Shown piece by piece: positions 36,167-47,095 of a stretch of DNA of 64,000 nt. Source of the stretch: Vibrio barjaei. GTDB taxonomy: Bacteria; Pseudomonadota; Gammaproteobacteria; Enterobacterales; Vibrionaceae. The DNA is taken from NCBI RefSeq assembly GCF_001639065.2, contig NZ_LQXO02000016.1:1-64000 (forward strand), given 5' to 3'. The notes under the pieces are model-generated. The model did no database searches. It saw only the letters and a list, made by a program, of their open reading frames with translations, and had not been told where the DNA came from. Every line of letters starts with the position of its first letter. The stretch's first letter is position 1. A program made the position numbers and the translations under genes.

Positions 36167-38605
36167 ATGGCGATTAAGCATATTCTATTCGCATCTCTAC
36201 TAGCGACCAGCGTGTCGGCGAATGGGGCTGAGGATTTTGTTGTACAGGACATTCGAATCGAAGGTTTGCAAAGGGTAGCATTAGGTGCTGCTCTTTTGAA
36301 AATGCCTGTACGTATTGGTGATTCGGTAGACAGTAAAGATATCTCTGAGATCATTAATGCCCTCTATCAATCGGGTAACTTTGAGGATATTAAGGTACTT
36401 CGTGATAAAGACGCACTGGTGATACGTGTGAAGGAGCGTCCAACTATTGCGAGTATCTCTTTCTCAGGCAACAGCGCGATTAAGGAAGAGCAACTACAGC
36501 AAAACCTTGATGCTTCAGGTGTTATTGTCGGTGAAGCACTGGACCGCACGACGTTAAGTAATATAGAAAAAGGCTTAGAAGACTTTTATTACAGTGTTGG
36601 TAAGTATAACGCGAAGGTTCAAGCGGTGGTTACACCGTTGCCACGTAATCGTGCCGACTTGAAGTTTGTATTCTCTGAAGGTGTCTCGGCAAAGATCAAA
36701 CAGATCAACTTTATCGGAAATACCGTATTCAGTGATCAAGAACTGTTATCACGTTTTAACCTGAATGTAGATGTTGCGTGGTGGAACTTCCTTGCAGATG
36801 ATAAATACCAGAAGCAAGTTCTTGCAGGTGATATTGAAGCACTTAAGTCTTTCTACCTCGATCGCGGCTACTTAAAGTTCAAAGTCGATACGACTCAGGT
36901 ATCGATTTCTCCTGACAAGAAAGGCGTTTACATCACACTAGGTATTGATGAGGGTGAACCTTATCAAGTAAAAGATGTGACGTTCCGTGGCCAACTAATT
37001 GGTAAACAAGCTGAATTCGAAAGTATGGTTCCATTTAAGAATGGCGATACTTATAACGGTTCCAGTGTTACTGCATTAGAAGAGAACATTAAGCGCGTCT
37101 TGGGAGAAGCAGGCTATGCTTACCCACAGGTACGTACTATTCCAGAGTTTGACGATGAGAATAACCAAGTATCGTTGGTCATCAATGTTGAAGCTGGAAA
37201 CCGTATTTATGTTCGCGATATTCGATTTACAGGCAACAACTCCACCAAAGATGAAGTGTTACGTCGTGAAATGCGTCAGATGGAATCGAGCTGGTTGAAC
37301 TCGAAGTCTATTGAAACGGGTAAAAACCGTCTGAACCGATTAGGTTTCTTTGAAACGGTTGATGTTCAAACAGTTCGTGTGCCTGGTTCTGATGATCAAG
37401 TAGACTTGGTATACGATGTCAAAGAGGCAAACTCAGGAAGCATTAACTTTGGTGTCGGTTATGGTACTGAATCAGGTATCAGCTTCCAAGTTGGTCTTCA
37501 GCAAGATAACTTTGCTGGTTCTGGCGACCGAGTTGGTATCAGTGCGATGACCAACAAATATCAGAAAAACGTAACGTTAGATTATCGCGACCCATATTGG
37601 AACCTAGACGGTGTCAGTCTTGGTGGTCAGATTTTCTACAATGAGTTTGAAGCATCGAAAGCAGGTATCGTTGACTATACCGACCAAAGTTATGGTGGTA
37701 CGTTGACTTGGGGTTTCCCTGTCGATGAACTGAACTACTTAGAGTTTGGTGGTGGTTATACACATAGCCGATTAGGTAATATCAAAGAGTACGTTCAAAT
37801 TGAGAAGTTCCTGCAAGCTCAAGAGAAGAATCGTGATTCAGAAGGTAACTTGATTACGGATGATTTCCACCTAACGGCAGCATGGACTCGAAATAATTTA
37901 AACCGTGGACGTTTCCCGACCGCAGGTAACCATCAAAAACTCTATGGTAAAGTGACGGTTCCTGGATCGGATGTTCAATACTTCAAGACTCAATATGACA
38001 TAAGACAGTATTTTCCGATTACCGATAGCCACAGTTTTACGTTATTGTTGAAAGGTCGCTTAGGTTACGGTAACGGTTATGGTCAAACCAATGGCAACGA
38101 TAACTTGCTGCCATTCTACGAGAACTTCTATGTAGGTGGTTTCTCAACACTACGTGGTTTCCGTCAGAACTCGGTAGGTCCAAAAGCGGTTTATAACGAT
38201 CCGAATGGTGGTGGTTGTGGTAATGTGGGGGGGAATAACCCGTGTTACTCCGCGACTGACCAGTCAGTGGGTGGTAACGCAGTAGCACTTGCCAGTATGG
38301 AATTGATTGTTCCGACGCCATTTGCCTCGGACGAGTTCCGTAACCAAATTCGTACTAGCTTGTTTGTTGATGCAGCGAGTCTTTGGGACACAGAGTTTAC
38401 TTATGTTTCACCAGACCCTAACATGCCTGGAAGCCAGTATTATTACGATTACTCGGATCCGTCGAATTACCGAGCGTCGGTAGGTGTAGCAGTACAATGG
38501 ATGTCTCCAATGGGGCCTCTTGTATTCTCACTCGCAACGCCAGTTAAGAAGTTTGAAGGTGATAAAACAGAAGCCTTTACCTTCACGATTGGTAATACTT
38601 TCTAA
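36167..38605 (+). CDS. bamA: Outer membrane protein assembly factor BamA
   Basis: Central subunit of the beta-barrel assembly machine in the outer membrane, 812 residues. It has a signal peptide (residues about 1-20, cleaved near VSANGAEDF), five POTRA repeats at about 24-425 which bind BamB-E and nascent barrels, and a 16-strand barrel ending with the aromatic beta-signal FTFTIGNTF. Visible barrel landmarks are GSINFGVGYGTESGISFQVG and the lid-loop motif GGFSTLRGF containing VRGF-like residues. skp follows at 50 bases and works with it. Confidence 0.98.
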   Translation: MAIKHILFASLLATSVSANGAEDFVVQDIRIEGLQRVALGAALLKMPVRIGDSVDSKDISEIINALYQSGNFEDIKVLRDKDALVIRVKERPTIASISFSGNSAIKEEQLQQNLDASGVIVGEALDRTTLSNIEKGLEDFYYSVGKYNAKVQAVVTPLPRNRADLKFVFSEGVSAKIKQINFIGNTVFSDQELLSRFNLNVDVAWWNFLADDKYQKQVLAGDIEALKSFYLDRGYLKFKVDTTQVSISPDKKGVYITLGIDEGEPYQVKDVTFRGQLIGKQAEFESMVPFKNGDTYNGSSVTALEENIKRVLGEAGYAYPQVRTIPEFDDENNQVSLVINVEAGNRIYVRDIRFTGNNSTKDEVLRREMRQMESSWLNSKSIETGKNRLNRLGFFETVDVQTVRVPGSDDQVDLVYDVKEANSGSINFGVGYGTESGISFQVGLQQDNFAGSGDRVGISAMTNKYQKNVTLDYRDPYWNLDGVSLGGQIFYNEFEASKAGIVDYTDQSYGGTLTWGFPVDELNYLEFGGGYTHSRLGNIKEYVQIEKFLQAQEKNRDSEGNLITDDFHLTAAWTRNNLNRGRFPTAGNHQKLYGKVTVPGSDVQYFKTQYDIRQYFPITDSHSFTLLLKGRLGYGNGYGQTNGNDNLLPFYENFYVGGFSTLRGFRQNSVGPKAVYNDPNGGGCGNVGGNNPCYSATDQSVGGNAVALASMELIVPTPFASDEFRNQIRTSLFVDAASLWDTEFTYVSPDPNMPGSQYYYDYSDPSNYRASVGVAVQWMSPMGPLVFSLATPVKKFEGDKTEAFTFTIGNTF

Positions 38606-38655
38606 CTATATATTTTGTAACGAAAATAGTTTCTATACGAACAGAGGAATCGACC

Positions 38656-39165
38656 TTGAAAAAATTAATGAAAGCGGCTGGACTTGGCCTAGTTATCCTT
38701 ACGTCTTCACTGTTTGCAAACGCGGCAGAAGCGGCGCAGAAAATTGGCTATGTGAATACGCTTCAAGTTTTCCAAGCACTTCCACAGCGTGAAGCAACAC
38801 TGCAAAAATTACAGAATGAGTTCAAAGACAAAGCTGCTGAACTACAAGCGATTCAAGCGGATGCAGCTAAGAAGATGGAAAAACTTCAACGCGATGGTGA
38901 GCTACTAGGTAAAGATGAAATCGAGAAACTACGTATCGAGATTGGTCAGCTAGATAGCAAATACAAGATCAAAGGCCAAGCTCTAGAGAAAGAGAGCCAG
39001 CGTCGTGAAGCGGAAGAAAAGCAGAAGCTGTTTAAGACTATCCAAGAAGCAGTTGAAAAAGTAGCGAAAAAAGAAGGCTACGACATGATCATCGACATTC
39101 AGGCGGTTGGTTATGCAAAAGAAGAGTTTAATATCTCGAAGAAAGTTATCGACTCACTTAAGTAA
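38656..39165 (+). CDS. skp: Periplasmic chaperone Skp (OmpH)
   Basis: Trimeric jellyfish-shaped chaperone of 169 residues that carries unfolded outer-membrane proteins across the periplasm to BamA. Start is TTG 38656 with GAGGA 8 bases upstream; an ATG four codons later is the alternative. Signal peptide MKKLMKAAGLGLVILTSSLF with cleavage near AEA/AQKIG. The remainder is mostly long charged coiled-coil arms (LQKLQNEFKDKAAELQAIQ; EKESQRREAEEKQKLF) and a short beta C-terminus ending in KKVIDSLK. Confidence 0.96.
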   Translation: MKKLMKAAGLGLVILTSSLFANAAEAAQKIGYVNTLQVFQALPQREATLQKLQNEFKDKAAELQAIQADAAKKMEKLQRDGELLGKDEIEKLRIEIGQLDSKYKIKGQALEKESQRREAEEKQKLFKTIQEAVEKVAKKEGYDMIIDIQAVGYAKEEFNISKKVIDSLK

Positions 39166-39186
39166 CAGTATTGCAGTAGGTTAGAC

Positions 39187-40218
39187 ATGACAGCATTGAC
39201 GTTAGCACAATTAGCGGAGATTACTGGTGGCGAGATCCATGGTGATGAGAACACGCTAATAAGTGCGGTAGCGCCTATGAACAGCGCAGGTGAGGGACAA
39301 ATTACTTTCCTCACCAATGTAAAATACGCGAAGCATCTTAGTGAATGCCAAGCATCGGCAATTATGGTGAAAACCAGTGAGTTAGAGCATTGCAAAACCA
39401 ATGCTCTAGTTGTTGTTGATCCTTATGTGGCCTATGCTAAAGTCGCCCAAGCGTTAGATACGACTCCAGCCCCTGCGGCATCTGGTATTGCGCCAAGTGC
39501 CGTAGTCTCGTCAGAGGCAAGCTTGGGTGAGAATGTATCCGTAGGCGCCAATGCTGTGATTGAAGCCGGAGCAGAACTTGGCGACAACGTAATTGTCGGC
39601 GCAGGTTGCTTTATCGGAAAGGGCGCTAAGCTAGGTCGCAATACTAAGCTTTGGGCTAATGTTTCTATTTATCATGATGTAGTGCTTGGTGACGATTGTT
39701 TAGTGCAGTCAAGTACTGTCATTGGTTCTGATGGTTTTGGCTACGCTAATGAAAAAGGCGAGTGGGTCAAAATTCCTCAAGTCGGTACCGTGCGAATTGG
39801 AAATCGTGTAGAAATTGGTGCTTGTACCACTATCGACCGTGGTGCGCTGGACGACACCATCATCGAAGACAATGTGATCATCGATAACCAGATGCAAATT
39901 GCTCATAACGTGCACATCGGATATGGCACAGCAATGGCTGGTGGTACTGTTGTTGCTGGTAGCACCAAAATCGGTAAATACTGCCAAATTGGTGGTGCGA
40001 GTGTTCTCAATGGACATATCGAAATTGCTGATGGTGTTATTGTTACAGGTATGGGAATGGTTATGCGTAGCTTGCCAGAAAAGGGCATCTACTCATCAGG
40101 TATTCCGCTGCAAACCAACAAAGAGTGGCGCAAAACGGCTACTCGAGTCCATCGTATCGATGAGATGAACAAGCGCCTTAAAGCAGTTGAGAAACTGCTA
40201 GAGCAAACAGAAGATTAA
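39187..40218 (+). CDS. lpxD: UDP-3-O-(3-hydroxyacyl)glucosamine N-acyltransferase
   Basis: Third enzyme of lipid A synthesis: adds the second (N-linked) hydroxyacyl chain from ACP to UDP-3-O-acylglucosamine. It has 343 residues: an N-terminal uridine-binding domain, then a left-handed beta-helix of hexapeptide repeats from about residue 100 ([20 protein letters not shown]), with the catalytic His240 in [11 protein letters not shown], and a C-terminal helical extension for ACP. It follows skp at 21 bases. A terminator lies just after it, so the next gene fabZ is re-started. Confidence 0.97.
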   Translation: MTALTLAQLAEITGGEIHGDENTLISAVAPMNSAGEGQITFLTNVKYAKHLSECQASAIMVKTSELEHCKTNALVVVDPYVAYAKVAQALDTTPAPAASGIAPSAVVSSEASLGENVSVGANAVIEAGAELGDNVIVGAGCFIGKGAKLGRNTKLWANVSIYHDVVLGDDCLVQSSTVIGSDGFGYANEKGEWVKIPQVGTVRIGNRVEIGACTTIDRGALDDTIIEDNVIIDNQMQIAHNVHIGYGTAMAGGTVVAGSTKIGKYCQIGGASVLNGHIEIADGVIVTGMGMVMRSLPEKGIYSSGIPLQTNKEWRKTATRVHRIDEMNKRLKAVEKLLEQTED

Positions 40219-40237
40219 TTTCTGTGGCTTAAAAATG

Positions 40238-40263
40238 AAGGCTCGCTTAGGCGAGTCTTTTTA
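40238..40263 (+). terminator. lpxD terminator inside the envelope gene run
   Basis: AAGGCTCGC pairs with GCGAGTCTT (one wobble) around a TTAG loop, followed by T. It is placed between lpxD and a near-consensus promoter. Confidence 0.8.
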
Positions 40264-40304
40264 TGTGTGTCAGATAACGCTAGGTTGAGCAATGCTCCCC
40301 CGAA

Positions 40305-40334
40305 CTGACACTTAGTGGCATTTGGGTATATAAT
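40305..40334 (+). promoter_or_regulatory. Strong sigma-70 promoter of fabZ-lpxA
   Basis: CTGACA (40305-40310, five of six bases of TTGACA) and a perfect TATAAT (40329-40334) with 18-base spacing. It lies 42 bases after the lpxD terminator and about 41 bases before the fabZ start. Confidence 0.8.
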
Positions 40335-40374
40335 GCCCCTAGTTAGAAAAAGAATTGATAATAGGATTTTTACT

Positions 40375-40827
40375 TTGAGCACTGATACAAAAAAAATGAC
40401 AATCACTGAGATCCAGGAACTGCTTCCTCATCGCTATCCGTTTCTGTTGATCGATCGCGTTACCGATTATCAAGAAGAAAAGTATCTAACCGCCATTAAA
40501 AATGTGTCTGTAAATGAACCGCAATTTACAGGGCATTTCCCACAGTTACCTGTATTTCCTGGCGTGTTGATTTTAGAAGCTATGGCTCAAGCGACGGGTC
40601 TATTAGCATTTAAATCGTTTGGTGCGCCAAAAGGCAATGAGCTGTACTACTTTGCGAGTGTCGATAAAGCGAAGTTCCGCAAACCAGTTGTACCAGGTGA
40701 TCAATTGATTATTGAAGTGGAATTCATCAAGGAACGTCGTGGTATCGCTGCCTTCAACGGCGTGGCAAAGGTTGATGGTGAGGTTGTTTGTTCTGCTGAG
40801 CTAAAGTGTGCTCGTCGAGAGTTTTAA
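40375..40827 (+). CDS. fabZ: 3-hydroxyacyl-[acyl-carrier-protein] dehydratase FabZ
   Basis: Dehydratase of the fatty-acid elongation cycle, sharing its beta-hydroxymyristoyl-ACP substrate with LpxA and LpxD. It has 150 residues with a hot-dog fold: [14 protein letters not shown] near the N-terminus, catalytic His54 in [14 protein letters not shown] and Glu68 in LILEAMAQ. The start is TTG 40375, with AGGA 8 bases upstream; ATG 40396 lacks a ribosome binding site, and the frame runs upstream to 40315 without family similarity. It is followed by lpxA after a single base. Confidence 0.94.
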   Translation: MSTDTKKMTITEIQELLPHRYPFLLIDRVTDYQEEKYLTAIKNVSVNEPQFTGHFPQLPVFPGVLILEAMAQATGLLAFKSFGAPKGNELYYFASVDKAKFRKPVVPGDQLIIEVEFIKERRGIAAFNGVAKVDGEVVCSAELKCARREF

Positions 40828-40828
40828 T

Positions 40829-41617
40829 ATGATTCATGAAACCGCTAAGATTCACCCTAGTGCCGTTATCGAAGGTAACGTCACTATCGGTGCTAATACA
40901 ACAGTAGGCCCTTTTACCTATATCTCAGGTGATATCACAATTGGTGAGAACAATGAGATTATGTCGCATGTTGTTATTAAAGGTCATACGACAATAGGTA
41001 ACGACAACCGAGTATTTCCTCAAGCGATCATTGGTGAAGAAAACCAAGATAAGAAATACGGTGGTGAAGATACGCGAGTTGTAGTTGGTGACCGAAATGT
41101 CATCCGCGAGAGTGTACAAATTCATCGTGGTACTGTTCAAGATAAGACTCAGACAGTAGTCGGTAATGACAACCTTCTTTGTGTGAATGCTCATATAGCG
41201 CATGATGTGATTGTGGGCAACCACACACACATTGGCAACAATGCTATTCTCGGTGGTCATGTAACGGTTGGTGATCATGCTGGGGTTATGGCGTTGTCGG
41301 CGATCCACCCATTCTGCACAGTTGGCGCATTCGCTTATGTTGGTGGTTGTTCAGCAGTGGTACAAGATGTGCCACCTTACGTTCTAGCGCAAGGCAACCA
41401 TGCAACGCCGTTTGGTCTTAATTTGGTTGGACTAAAGCGTAACGGTTTCGAGAAGCCAGAGTTACGTGCTTTGCAAAAAGCGTACAAAGAGATTTACCGT
41501 TCCGGCAAGACACTGGCAGAGGTAAAGCCTGTGCTGGAGGAAATGGCGCAAGAGTGGACATCAGTTCAGCGTTTTGTGGATATTTTGGAAAGCTCCGAGC
41601 GTGGCATCATCCGCTAA
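40829..41617 (+). CDS. lpxA: UDP-N-acetylglucosamine O-acyltransferase
   Basis: First step of lipid A synthesis in the cytoplasm: transfers 3-hydroxyacyl from ACP to UDP-GlcNAc. It has 262 residues, the E. coli length: hexapeptide beta-helix from [20 protein letters not shown] to about residue 190, catalytic His125 in [12 protein letters not shown], and a C-terminal helical domain. ATG 40829 begins one base after the fabZ stop, so the two are translationally coupled; an earlier frame-compatible start inside fabZ is rejected by family length. Confidence 0.97.
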   Translation: MIHETAKIHPSAVIEGNVTIGANTTVGPFTYISGDITIGENNEIMSHVVIKGHTTIGNDNRVFPQAIIGEENQDKKYGGEDTRVVVGDRNVIRESVQIHRGTVQDKTQTVVGNDNLLCVNAHIAHDVIVGNHTHIGNNAILGGHVTVGDHAGVMALSAIHPFCTVGAFAYVGGCSAVVQDVPPYVLAQGNHATPFGLNLVGLKRNGFEKPELRALQKAYKEIYRSGKTLAEVKPVLEEMAQEWTSVQRFVDILESSERGIIR

Positions 41618-41635
41618 CGTTGGTGACGCAAGTAC

Positions 41636-41668
41636 AAAAAGATCGCTAATCAGTTAGCGGTCTTTTTC
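41636..41668 (+). terminator. lpxA terminator before lpxB
   Basis: AAAAAGATCGCTAA pairs with TTAGCGGTCTTTTT (one wobble) around TCAG. It divides lpxA from lpxB, so partial readthrough or an internal promoter must feed lpxB. Confidence 0.85.
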
Positions 41669-41712
41669 TGTTTTATGGTATTCGAGAAACTTGGCGAAAA
41701 TAAGGACTGGTA

Positions 41713-42855
41713 ATGGAACGACCATTGCGAATTGGTATCGTAGCTGGCGAACTTTCCGGAGATACTCTGGGAGAGGGCTTCATCAAAGCAATAAAGCAAC
41801 AGTACCCAGATGCCGAGTTTGTTGGTATCGGTGGCCCAAAAATGATTGCTCAAGGTTGCGAGTCTCTTTTCGACATGGAAGAGCTTGCGGTCATGGGGTT
41901 GGTAGAAGTTCTTGGGCGCTTGAGACGACTGTTACATGTTAAATCAGAGTTGGTGAAATACTTTACCCAAAACCCGGTTGATGTGTTTGTCGGTATAGAT
42001 GCTCCTGATTTTAACCTGCGCCTCGAACTGGACCTTAAACAAGCCGGAACAAAAACGGTTCACTATGTCAGTCCTTCTGTCTGGGCGTGGAGACAAAAGC
42101 GCATTCATAAAATCGCAGAGGCTACTAACCTAGTACTTGCTTTCTTGCCATTTGAAAAAGCCTTCTATGACAAATTCCAAGTTCCTTGTGAGTTTGTCGG
42201 CCATACGTTGGCTGATGCCATCCCTCTAAAATCGAATGCACAACAAGCTCGCGAGCTTTTAGGGTTAGCACCTGATAAAAAGTGGCTAGCGGTATTACCT
42301 GGTAGTCGTGGCAACGAGTTGAAGATGCTTTCACAACCGTTTATTGAAACCTGTGTGAAACTGCATCAAGACGACCCAAATCTCGGTTTTGTGGTAGCAG
42401 CGGTCAACGAAAAGCGTAAACAGCAGTTTATTGAAGCTTGGCAGCACATTGCACCTCAGCTTGAGTTTCACATTGTTCAAGATACCGCACGTAACGTTAT
42501 TACTGCAGCAGATGTAGTATTATTGGCGTCTGGTACCGTAGCTTTAGAGTGCATGCTACTTAAAAGACCAATGGTAGTTGGTTATAAAATGAATGCAATA
42601 ACCGCATTTCTGGCCAAACGTTTAGTGAAGACCAAATACGTTTCCTTACCGAATATTCTCGCCGATGATGAGATAGTAAAAGAGTTTCTGTTAGAAGCTT
42701 GTACGCCGGAAAACTTGTACAATGAGCTCACTAAGCTTCTTAATAGTGACAACAGTGCGGTGATTGCCAAATTCACGGAAATGCACCACTGGATTCGTAA
42801 AGATGCCGATAAACAAGCGGCAAATGCAGTGTTAAATCTAATTGGAAAGTTATGA
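41713..42855 (+). CDS. lpxB: Lipid-A-disaccharide synthase
   Basis: Peripheral membrane glycosyltransferase of 380 residues that joins UDP-2,3-diacylglucosamine and lipid X. Motifs: [78 protein letters not shown] and [13 protein letters not shown]. Ribosome binding site AAGGA is present. Its last bases overlap the rnhB start (ATGA), an arrangement shared with enterics. Confidence 0.97.
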   Translation: MERPLRIGIVAGELSGDTLGEGFIKAIKQQYPDAEFVGIGGPKMIAQGCESLFDMEELAVMGLVEVLGRLRRLLHVKSELVKYFTQNPVDVFVGIDAPDFNLRLELDLKQAGTKTVHYVSPSVWAWRQKRIHKIAEATNLVLAFLPFEKAFYDKFQVPCEFVGHTLADAIPLKSNAQQARELLGLAPDKKWLAVLPGSRGNELKMLSQPFIETCVKLHQDDPNLGFVVAAVNEKRKQQFIEAWQHIAPQLEFHIVQDTARNVITAADVVLLASGTVALECMLLKRPMVVGYKMNAITAFLAKRLVKTKYVSLPNILADDEIVKEFLLEACTPENLYNELTKLLNSDNSAVIAKFTEMHHWIRKDADKQAANAVLNLIGKL

Positions 42856-43478
42856 CAACGAAGAAAAAAAGTGCTGAGTTGCCTCCCTTTGATTATCCGC
42901 AAGGTTACTCACTAGTTGCCGGTGTGGATGAGGTAGGTCGAGGCCCCTTAGTGGGTGATGTCGTCACAGCCGCGGTTATTTTGGACCCTAATAATCCAAT
43001 TGAAGGATTGAATGATTCAAAGAAACTTTCCGAGAAGAAACGACTTGCCCTTTATCCTGAGATAAAAGAAAAAGCGTTGGCATGGGCGGTGGGGCGATGT
43101 TCTCCAACAGAAATCGATGAGTTAAACATCCTACAAGCGACTATGGTAGCAATGCAGCGTGCGGTCGCCGGACTGCAAGTGCAACCTGATATGGTACTTA
43201 TTGACGGCAACCGAACGCCAACGTTACCAATGGATGCTCAAGCGGTTGTCAAGGGAGACTTACGTGTCGCAGAAATCAGTGCAGCATCGATTATCGCTAA
43301 AGTCGTTCGCGACCAAGAGATGGAAGAGCTTGATCAGCAACATCCGCAATTTGGTTTTGCTAAACATAAAGGCTATCCAACGAAAGCGCATTTTGAAGCC
43401 ATTGAGCAGTATGGCGTCATTGCAGAGCATCGCAAAAGTTTCAAGCCAGTCAAACGCGCATTAGGTATTGAAGACTAG
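42852..43478 (+). CDS. rnhB: Ribonuclease HII
   Basis: Removes ribonucleotides from DNA and RNA of RNA-DNA hybrids. It has 208 residues. The catalytic acidic residues are visible: Asp-Glu in [14 protein letters not shown], the Asp in [10 protein letters not shown], and the [18 protein letters not shown] segment with the final Asp. It overlaps lpxB by four bases. dnaE follows after 88 bases. The second RNase H of this window, rnhA, is at 54488. Confidence 0.97.
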   Translation: MTTKKKSAELPPFDYPQGYSLVAGVDEVGRGPLVGDVVTAAVILDPNNPIEGLNDSKKLSEKKRLALYPEIKEKALAWAVGRCSPTEIDELNILQATMVAMQRAVAGLQVQPDMVLIDGNRTPTLPMDAQAVVKGDLRVAEISAASIIAKVVRDQEMEELDQQHPQFGFAKHKGYPTKAHFEAIEQYGVIAEHRKSFKPVKRALGIED

Positions 43479-43566
43479 CTCGCATTAGTCGTTTTAAGGA
43501 TCGTGATACTACGATTCGTTAAATTATGATTCGCCAAATAATCGTCATGGCAATTTAGGATTTATT

Positions 43567-46500
43567 ATGTCAGACCCCAAGTTTATACACCTTCGAGTTC
43601 ACAGTGACTTTTCTATGATCGATGGCCTGTCGAAGGTGCCACCATTAGTAAAAAAAGTGGCAGAGATGGGTATGCCTGCAATGGCACTGACTGATTTCAC
43701 CAACCTGTGTGGGTTAGTGAAATTTTATGGTAACGCGCACTCCTCAGGGATTAAACCGCTGATTGGTGCTGACTTTGCCGTTCAGTCTGACGAATTTGGA
43801 GATGAGTTAACACGCATTACAGTCTTGGCAGCGGATAATACTGGTTACAACAATCTGACCTTGCTTATCTCAAAAGCATACCTTCGAGGCCATATCCAAC
43901 ATCAACCTGTGATTGACAAAGCGTGGTTAGTCGAGTTATCTGAAGGGCTTATCATTCTTTCTGGAGCGAAAGAGGGTGACGTAGGTAAAGCGCTATTAAA
44001 AGGCAATATAACACTTGCCAAGCAGTGCGCTCTGTTCTTTCAGACGCATTTTCCAGATCGCTACTATTTAGAACTGATTCGTACCGGACGACCTGACGAA
44101 GAAAGTTACCTACATTTTGCCGTAGAGTTGGCCGAGGAGCTCGATCTTCCGGTTGTCGCGACCAATGAGGTCGTGTTTGTCGACAAAGAACTATTTGATG
44201 CTCATGAAATTCGTGTCGCGATCCATGATGGCTACACGCTTGATGATCCTAAACGTCCTAAAAAGTATAGTGCTCAGCAATATCTTCGCAGCGAAGAAGA
44301 TATGTGTGAGCTGTTTGCGGACATCCCAGAAGCGCTTCAGAACTCAGTAGAAATTGCAAAGCGCTGTAACGTGACCGTACGCCTTGGTGAATATTTCCTG
44401 CCAGCTTTCCCGACTGAAGGTATGAAAGAGACCGATTTCTTGGTGATGAAATCAAGAGAAGGTCTTGAGGAACGTTTGGAGTTTTTGTTCCCAGATGAAG
44501 TGGTGCGAGCAGAACGACGCCCTGAGTATGATGACCGACTACAAATTGAACTTGATGTTATCAACCAAATGGGATTCCCGGGTTACTTCTTGATCGTTAT
44601 GGAGTTCATCCAGTGGTCGAAAGATAATGCGATTCCAGTGGGACCTGGGCGTGGTTCAGGTGCTGGTTCATTGGTGGCCTATGCTCTTAAAATCACCGAT
44701 CTTGATCCGCTTGAATACGATCTTCTTTTTGAGCGATTCTTGAACCCTGAACGTGTCTCCATGCCCGATTTCGATGTCGATTTCTGTATGGATAAACGTG
44801 ACCAAGTGATTGATCACGTTGCCGAGATGTACGGTCGGGATGCGGTATCGCAGATCATTACCTTCGGTACTATGGCTGCGAAAGCGGTTATTCGTGATGT
44901 GGGGCGTGTATTGGGTCACCCGTTTGGTTTCGTTGACCGCATATCAAAACTGATTCCAGCTGATCCTGGCATGACGCTAGAAAAAGCCTTCAAGGCAGAG
45001 CCCGCATTGCCACAGCTTTATGACGGCGATGAAGAAGTTCGTGACCTCATCGATATGTGCCGCATATTGGAAGGGTGTACTCGAAATGCCGGTAAACACG
45101 CGGGTGGGGTAGTAATTTCACCGACTACGATTACTGATTTTGCACCGATTTATGCTGACTCTGAAGGCCATTTCCCTGTTACTCAGTTTGATAAGAATGA
45201 TGTTGAAACGGCAGGCTTGGTTAAATTCGACTTTTTGGGTCTGAGAACATTAACGATTATCGATTGGGCGCTTGGACTGATTAACCCTCGACTCGAAAGA
45301 GAGGGTAAAGACCCGGTACGAATTGAATCAATACCACTTGATGACTCGGCTTCATTCCAACTGTTACAGAATTCTGAAACCACCGCGGTATTCCAGTTGG
45401 AATCACGAGGTATGAAAGAGCTTATCAAGCGTCTACAGCCGGACTGTTTTGAAGATATCATTGCATTGGTGGCGCTATTCCGTCCAGGCCCATTGCAATC
45501 AGGCATGGTTGATAACTTCATCGACCGTAAGCACGGGCGAGAGGCGGTCTCGTACCCAGATGAAACGTGGCAACATGAATCTCTAAAAGAGACTCTAGAG
45601 CCTACGTACGGCATCATTCTTTACCAAGAACAGGTTATGCAAATTGCACAGATCCTAGCGGGCTATACGCTGGGTGGTGCGGATATGCTGCGTCGTGCAA
45701 TGGGTAAGAAAAAGCCGGAGGAGATGGCTAAGCAGCGTGCTGTCTTTGAAGAAGGGGCGATAAACAACGGCGTTGATGGCGAACTCGCCATGAAGATCTT
45801 TGACTTGGTAGAAAAGTTCGCGGGTTATGGCTTTAACAAATCTCACTCAGCGGCATATGCACTGGTCTCATATCAAACGCTCTGGCTGAAAACCCATTAC
45901 CCGGCTGAGTTTATGGCAGCGGTTATGACCGCCGATATGGATAATACAGAGAAAGTCGTTGGCCTTGTGGATGAATGCTTCCGTATGAAGCTCAAAGTAT
46001 TGCCACCTGATATTAATGCGGGTTTGTTCCGCTTCAATGTTAACGAAGAGGGGGCGATCGTTTATGGTATTGGTGCGATCAAAGGGGTCGGTGAAGGTCC
46101 TATTGATGTCATTATCGAAGCTCGCAATAAAGGTGGTCACTTCCGAGATTTATTCGACTTCTGTGCTCGCATTGACATCAAGAAAGTCAACAAGCGCGTA
46201 ATTGAGAAGCTTATTATGTCCGGTGCGCTTGACCGACTTGGTCCACACCGAGCGGCGATGATGGCATCACTGAACGATGCGGTTAAAGCGGCGAGCCAAC
46301 ACCATCAGGCTGAAGCCTTTGGTCAGGCAGACATGTTTGGTGTATTGACTGATGCGCCGGAAGATGTGGAGCATAAATATACTCAAGTTCCACCATGGCC
46401 AGAAAAGGTGTGGTTAGAAGGTGAGCGAGAAACTTTGGGGCTTTATTTGACGGGGCACCCAATAAACGCCTATCTTAAGGAACTTACCAAATACACCAGT

Positions 46501-47046
46501 TGTCGACTAAAAGACGCAACACCAACAAGGCGCGATCAATCGTTAACGGTCGCAGGCTTGGTGATTGCTGCTCGCGTAATGACAACTAAGCGTGGAACAC
46601 GTATTGGACTGATGACTTTGGATGACCGAAGTGGTCGTATGGAAGTGATGTTGTTCTCAGATGCGCTAGATAAATATGCTGAATTGTTAGAAAAAGATAA
46701 AATAGTGGTCGTTTCTGGACAGGTCAGCTTTGATGACTTCAACGGTGGCCTTAAAATGTCTGGCCGCGAAGTTTTAGATTTAGGTAGCGCTCGTGAGAAA
46801 TTTACACGAGGCGTATCCATTTCGTTGTTAGAGCAACAAATAGATGAGCGCTTTTACCAGCGCTTCACAGAAATATTAACCCCACACAAAGCTGGGACAG
46901 TACCTGTTAATATTTACTACCAGCGTGCCGATGCACGCGCAAAACTTACGCTAGGAACAGAATGGCGTGTAACGCCGAATGATGCGTTACTAGAAGAATT
47001 ACAGCAGTTACTTGGTAAAGACCAGGTTGAACTCGAATTTAACTAA
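43567..47046 (+). CDS. dnaE: DNA polymerase III alpha subunit
   Basis: Catalytic subunit of the replicative polymerase, 1159 residues. Order: PHP domain ([20 protein letters not shown]), palm with the metal-binding Asp residues in [15 protein letters not shown] preceded by [16 protein letters not shown], fingers ([12 protein letters not shown] and [19 protein letters not shown]), an OB domain near [20 protein letters not shown], and a C-terminal tau-binding part with the beta-clamp-binding motif QADMFG. It pairs with the proofreading subunit DnaQ encoded at 55010. Confidence 0.98.
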   Translation: MSDPKFIHLRVHSDFSMIDGLSKVPPLVKKVAEMGMPAMALTDFTNLCGLVKFYGNAHSSGIKPLIGADFAVQSDEFGDELTRITVLAADNTGYNNLTLLISKAYLRGHIQHQPVIDKAWLVELSEGLIILSGAKEGDVGKALLKGNITLAKQCALFFQTHFPDRYYLELIRTGRPDEESYLHFAVELAEELDLPVVATNEVVFVDKELFDAHEIRVAIHDGYTLDDPKRPKKYSAQQYLRSEEDMCELFADIPEALQNSVEIAKRCNVTVRLGEYFLPAFPTEGMKETDFLVMKSREGLEERLEFLFPDEVVRAERRPEYDDRLQIELDVINQMGFPGYFLIVMEFIQWSKDNAIPVGPGRGSGAGSLVAYALKITDLDPLEYDLLFERFLNPERVSMPDFDVDFCMDKRDQVIDHVAEMYGRDAVSQIITFGTMAAKAVIRDVGRVLGHPFGFVDRISKLIPADPGMTLEKAFKAEPALPQLYDGDEEVRDLIDMCRILEGCTRNAGKHAGGVVISPTTITDFAPIYADSEGHFPVTQFDKNDVETAGLVKFDFLGLRTLTIIDWALGLINPRLEREGKDPVRIESIPLDDSASFQLLQNSETTAVFQLESRGMKELIKRLQPDCFEDIIALVALFRPGPLQSGMVDNFIDRKHGREAVSYPDETWQHESLKETLEPTYGIILYQEQVMQIAQILAGYTLGGADMLRRAMGKKKPEEMAKQRAVFEEGAINNGVDGELAMKIFDLVEKFAGYGFNKSHSAAYALVSYQTLWLKTHYPAEFMAAVMTADMDNTEKVVGLVDECFRMKLKVLPPDINAGLFRFNVNEEGAIVYGIGAIKGVGEGPIDVIIEARNKGGHFRDLFDFCARIDIKKVNKRVIEKLIMSGALDRLGPHRAAMMASLNDAVKAASQHHQAEAFGQADMFGVLTDAPEDVEHKYTQVPPWPEKVWLEGERETLGLYLTGHPINAYLKELTKYTSCRLKDATPTRRDQSLTVAGLVIAARVMTTKRGTRIGLMTLDDRSGRMEVMLFSDALDKYAELLEKDKIVVVSGQVSFDDFNGGLKMSGREVLDLGSAREKFTRGVSISLLEQQIDERFYQRFTEILTPHKAGTVPVNIYYQRADARAKLTLGTEWRVTPNDALLEELQQLLGKDQVELEFN

Positions 47047-47095
47047 TTGAGTCCCAGAGCAAAAGACTTGGGGCTGAATCGAAAAGGATTCACAG

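Noticed and set aside
45183-45617. 144-codon antisense frame in dnaE
   Set aside because: No ribosome binding site and no recognisable domain; lies wholly within an essential gene.
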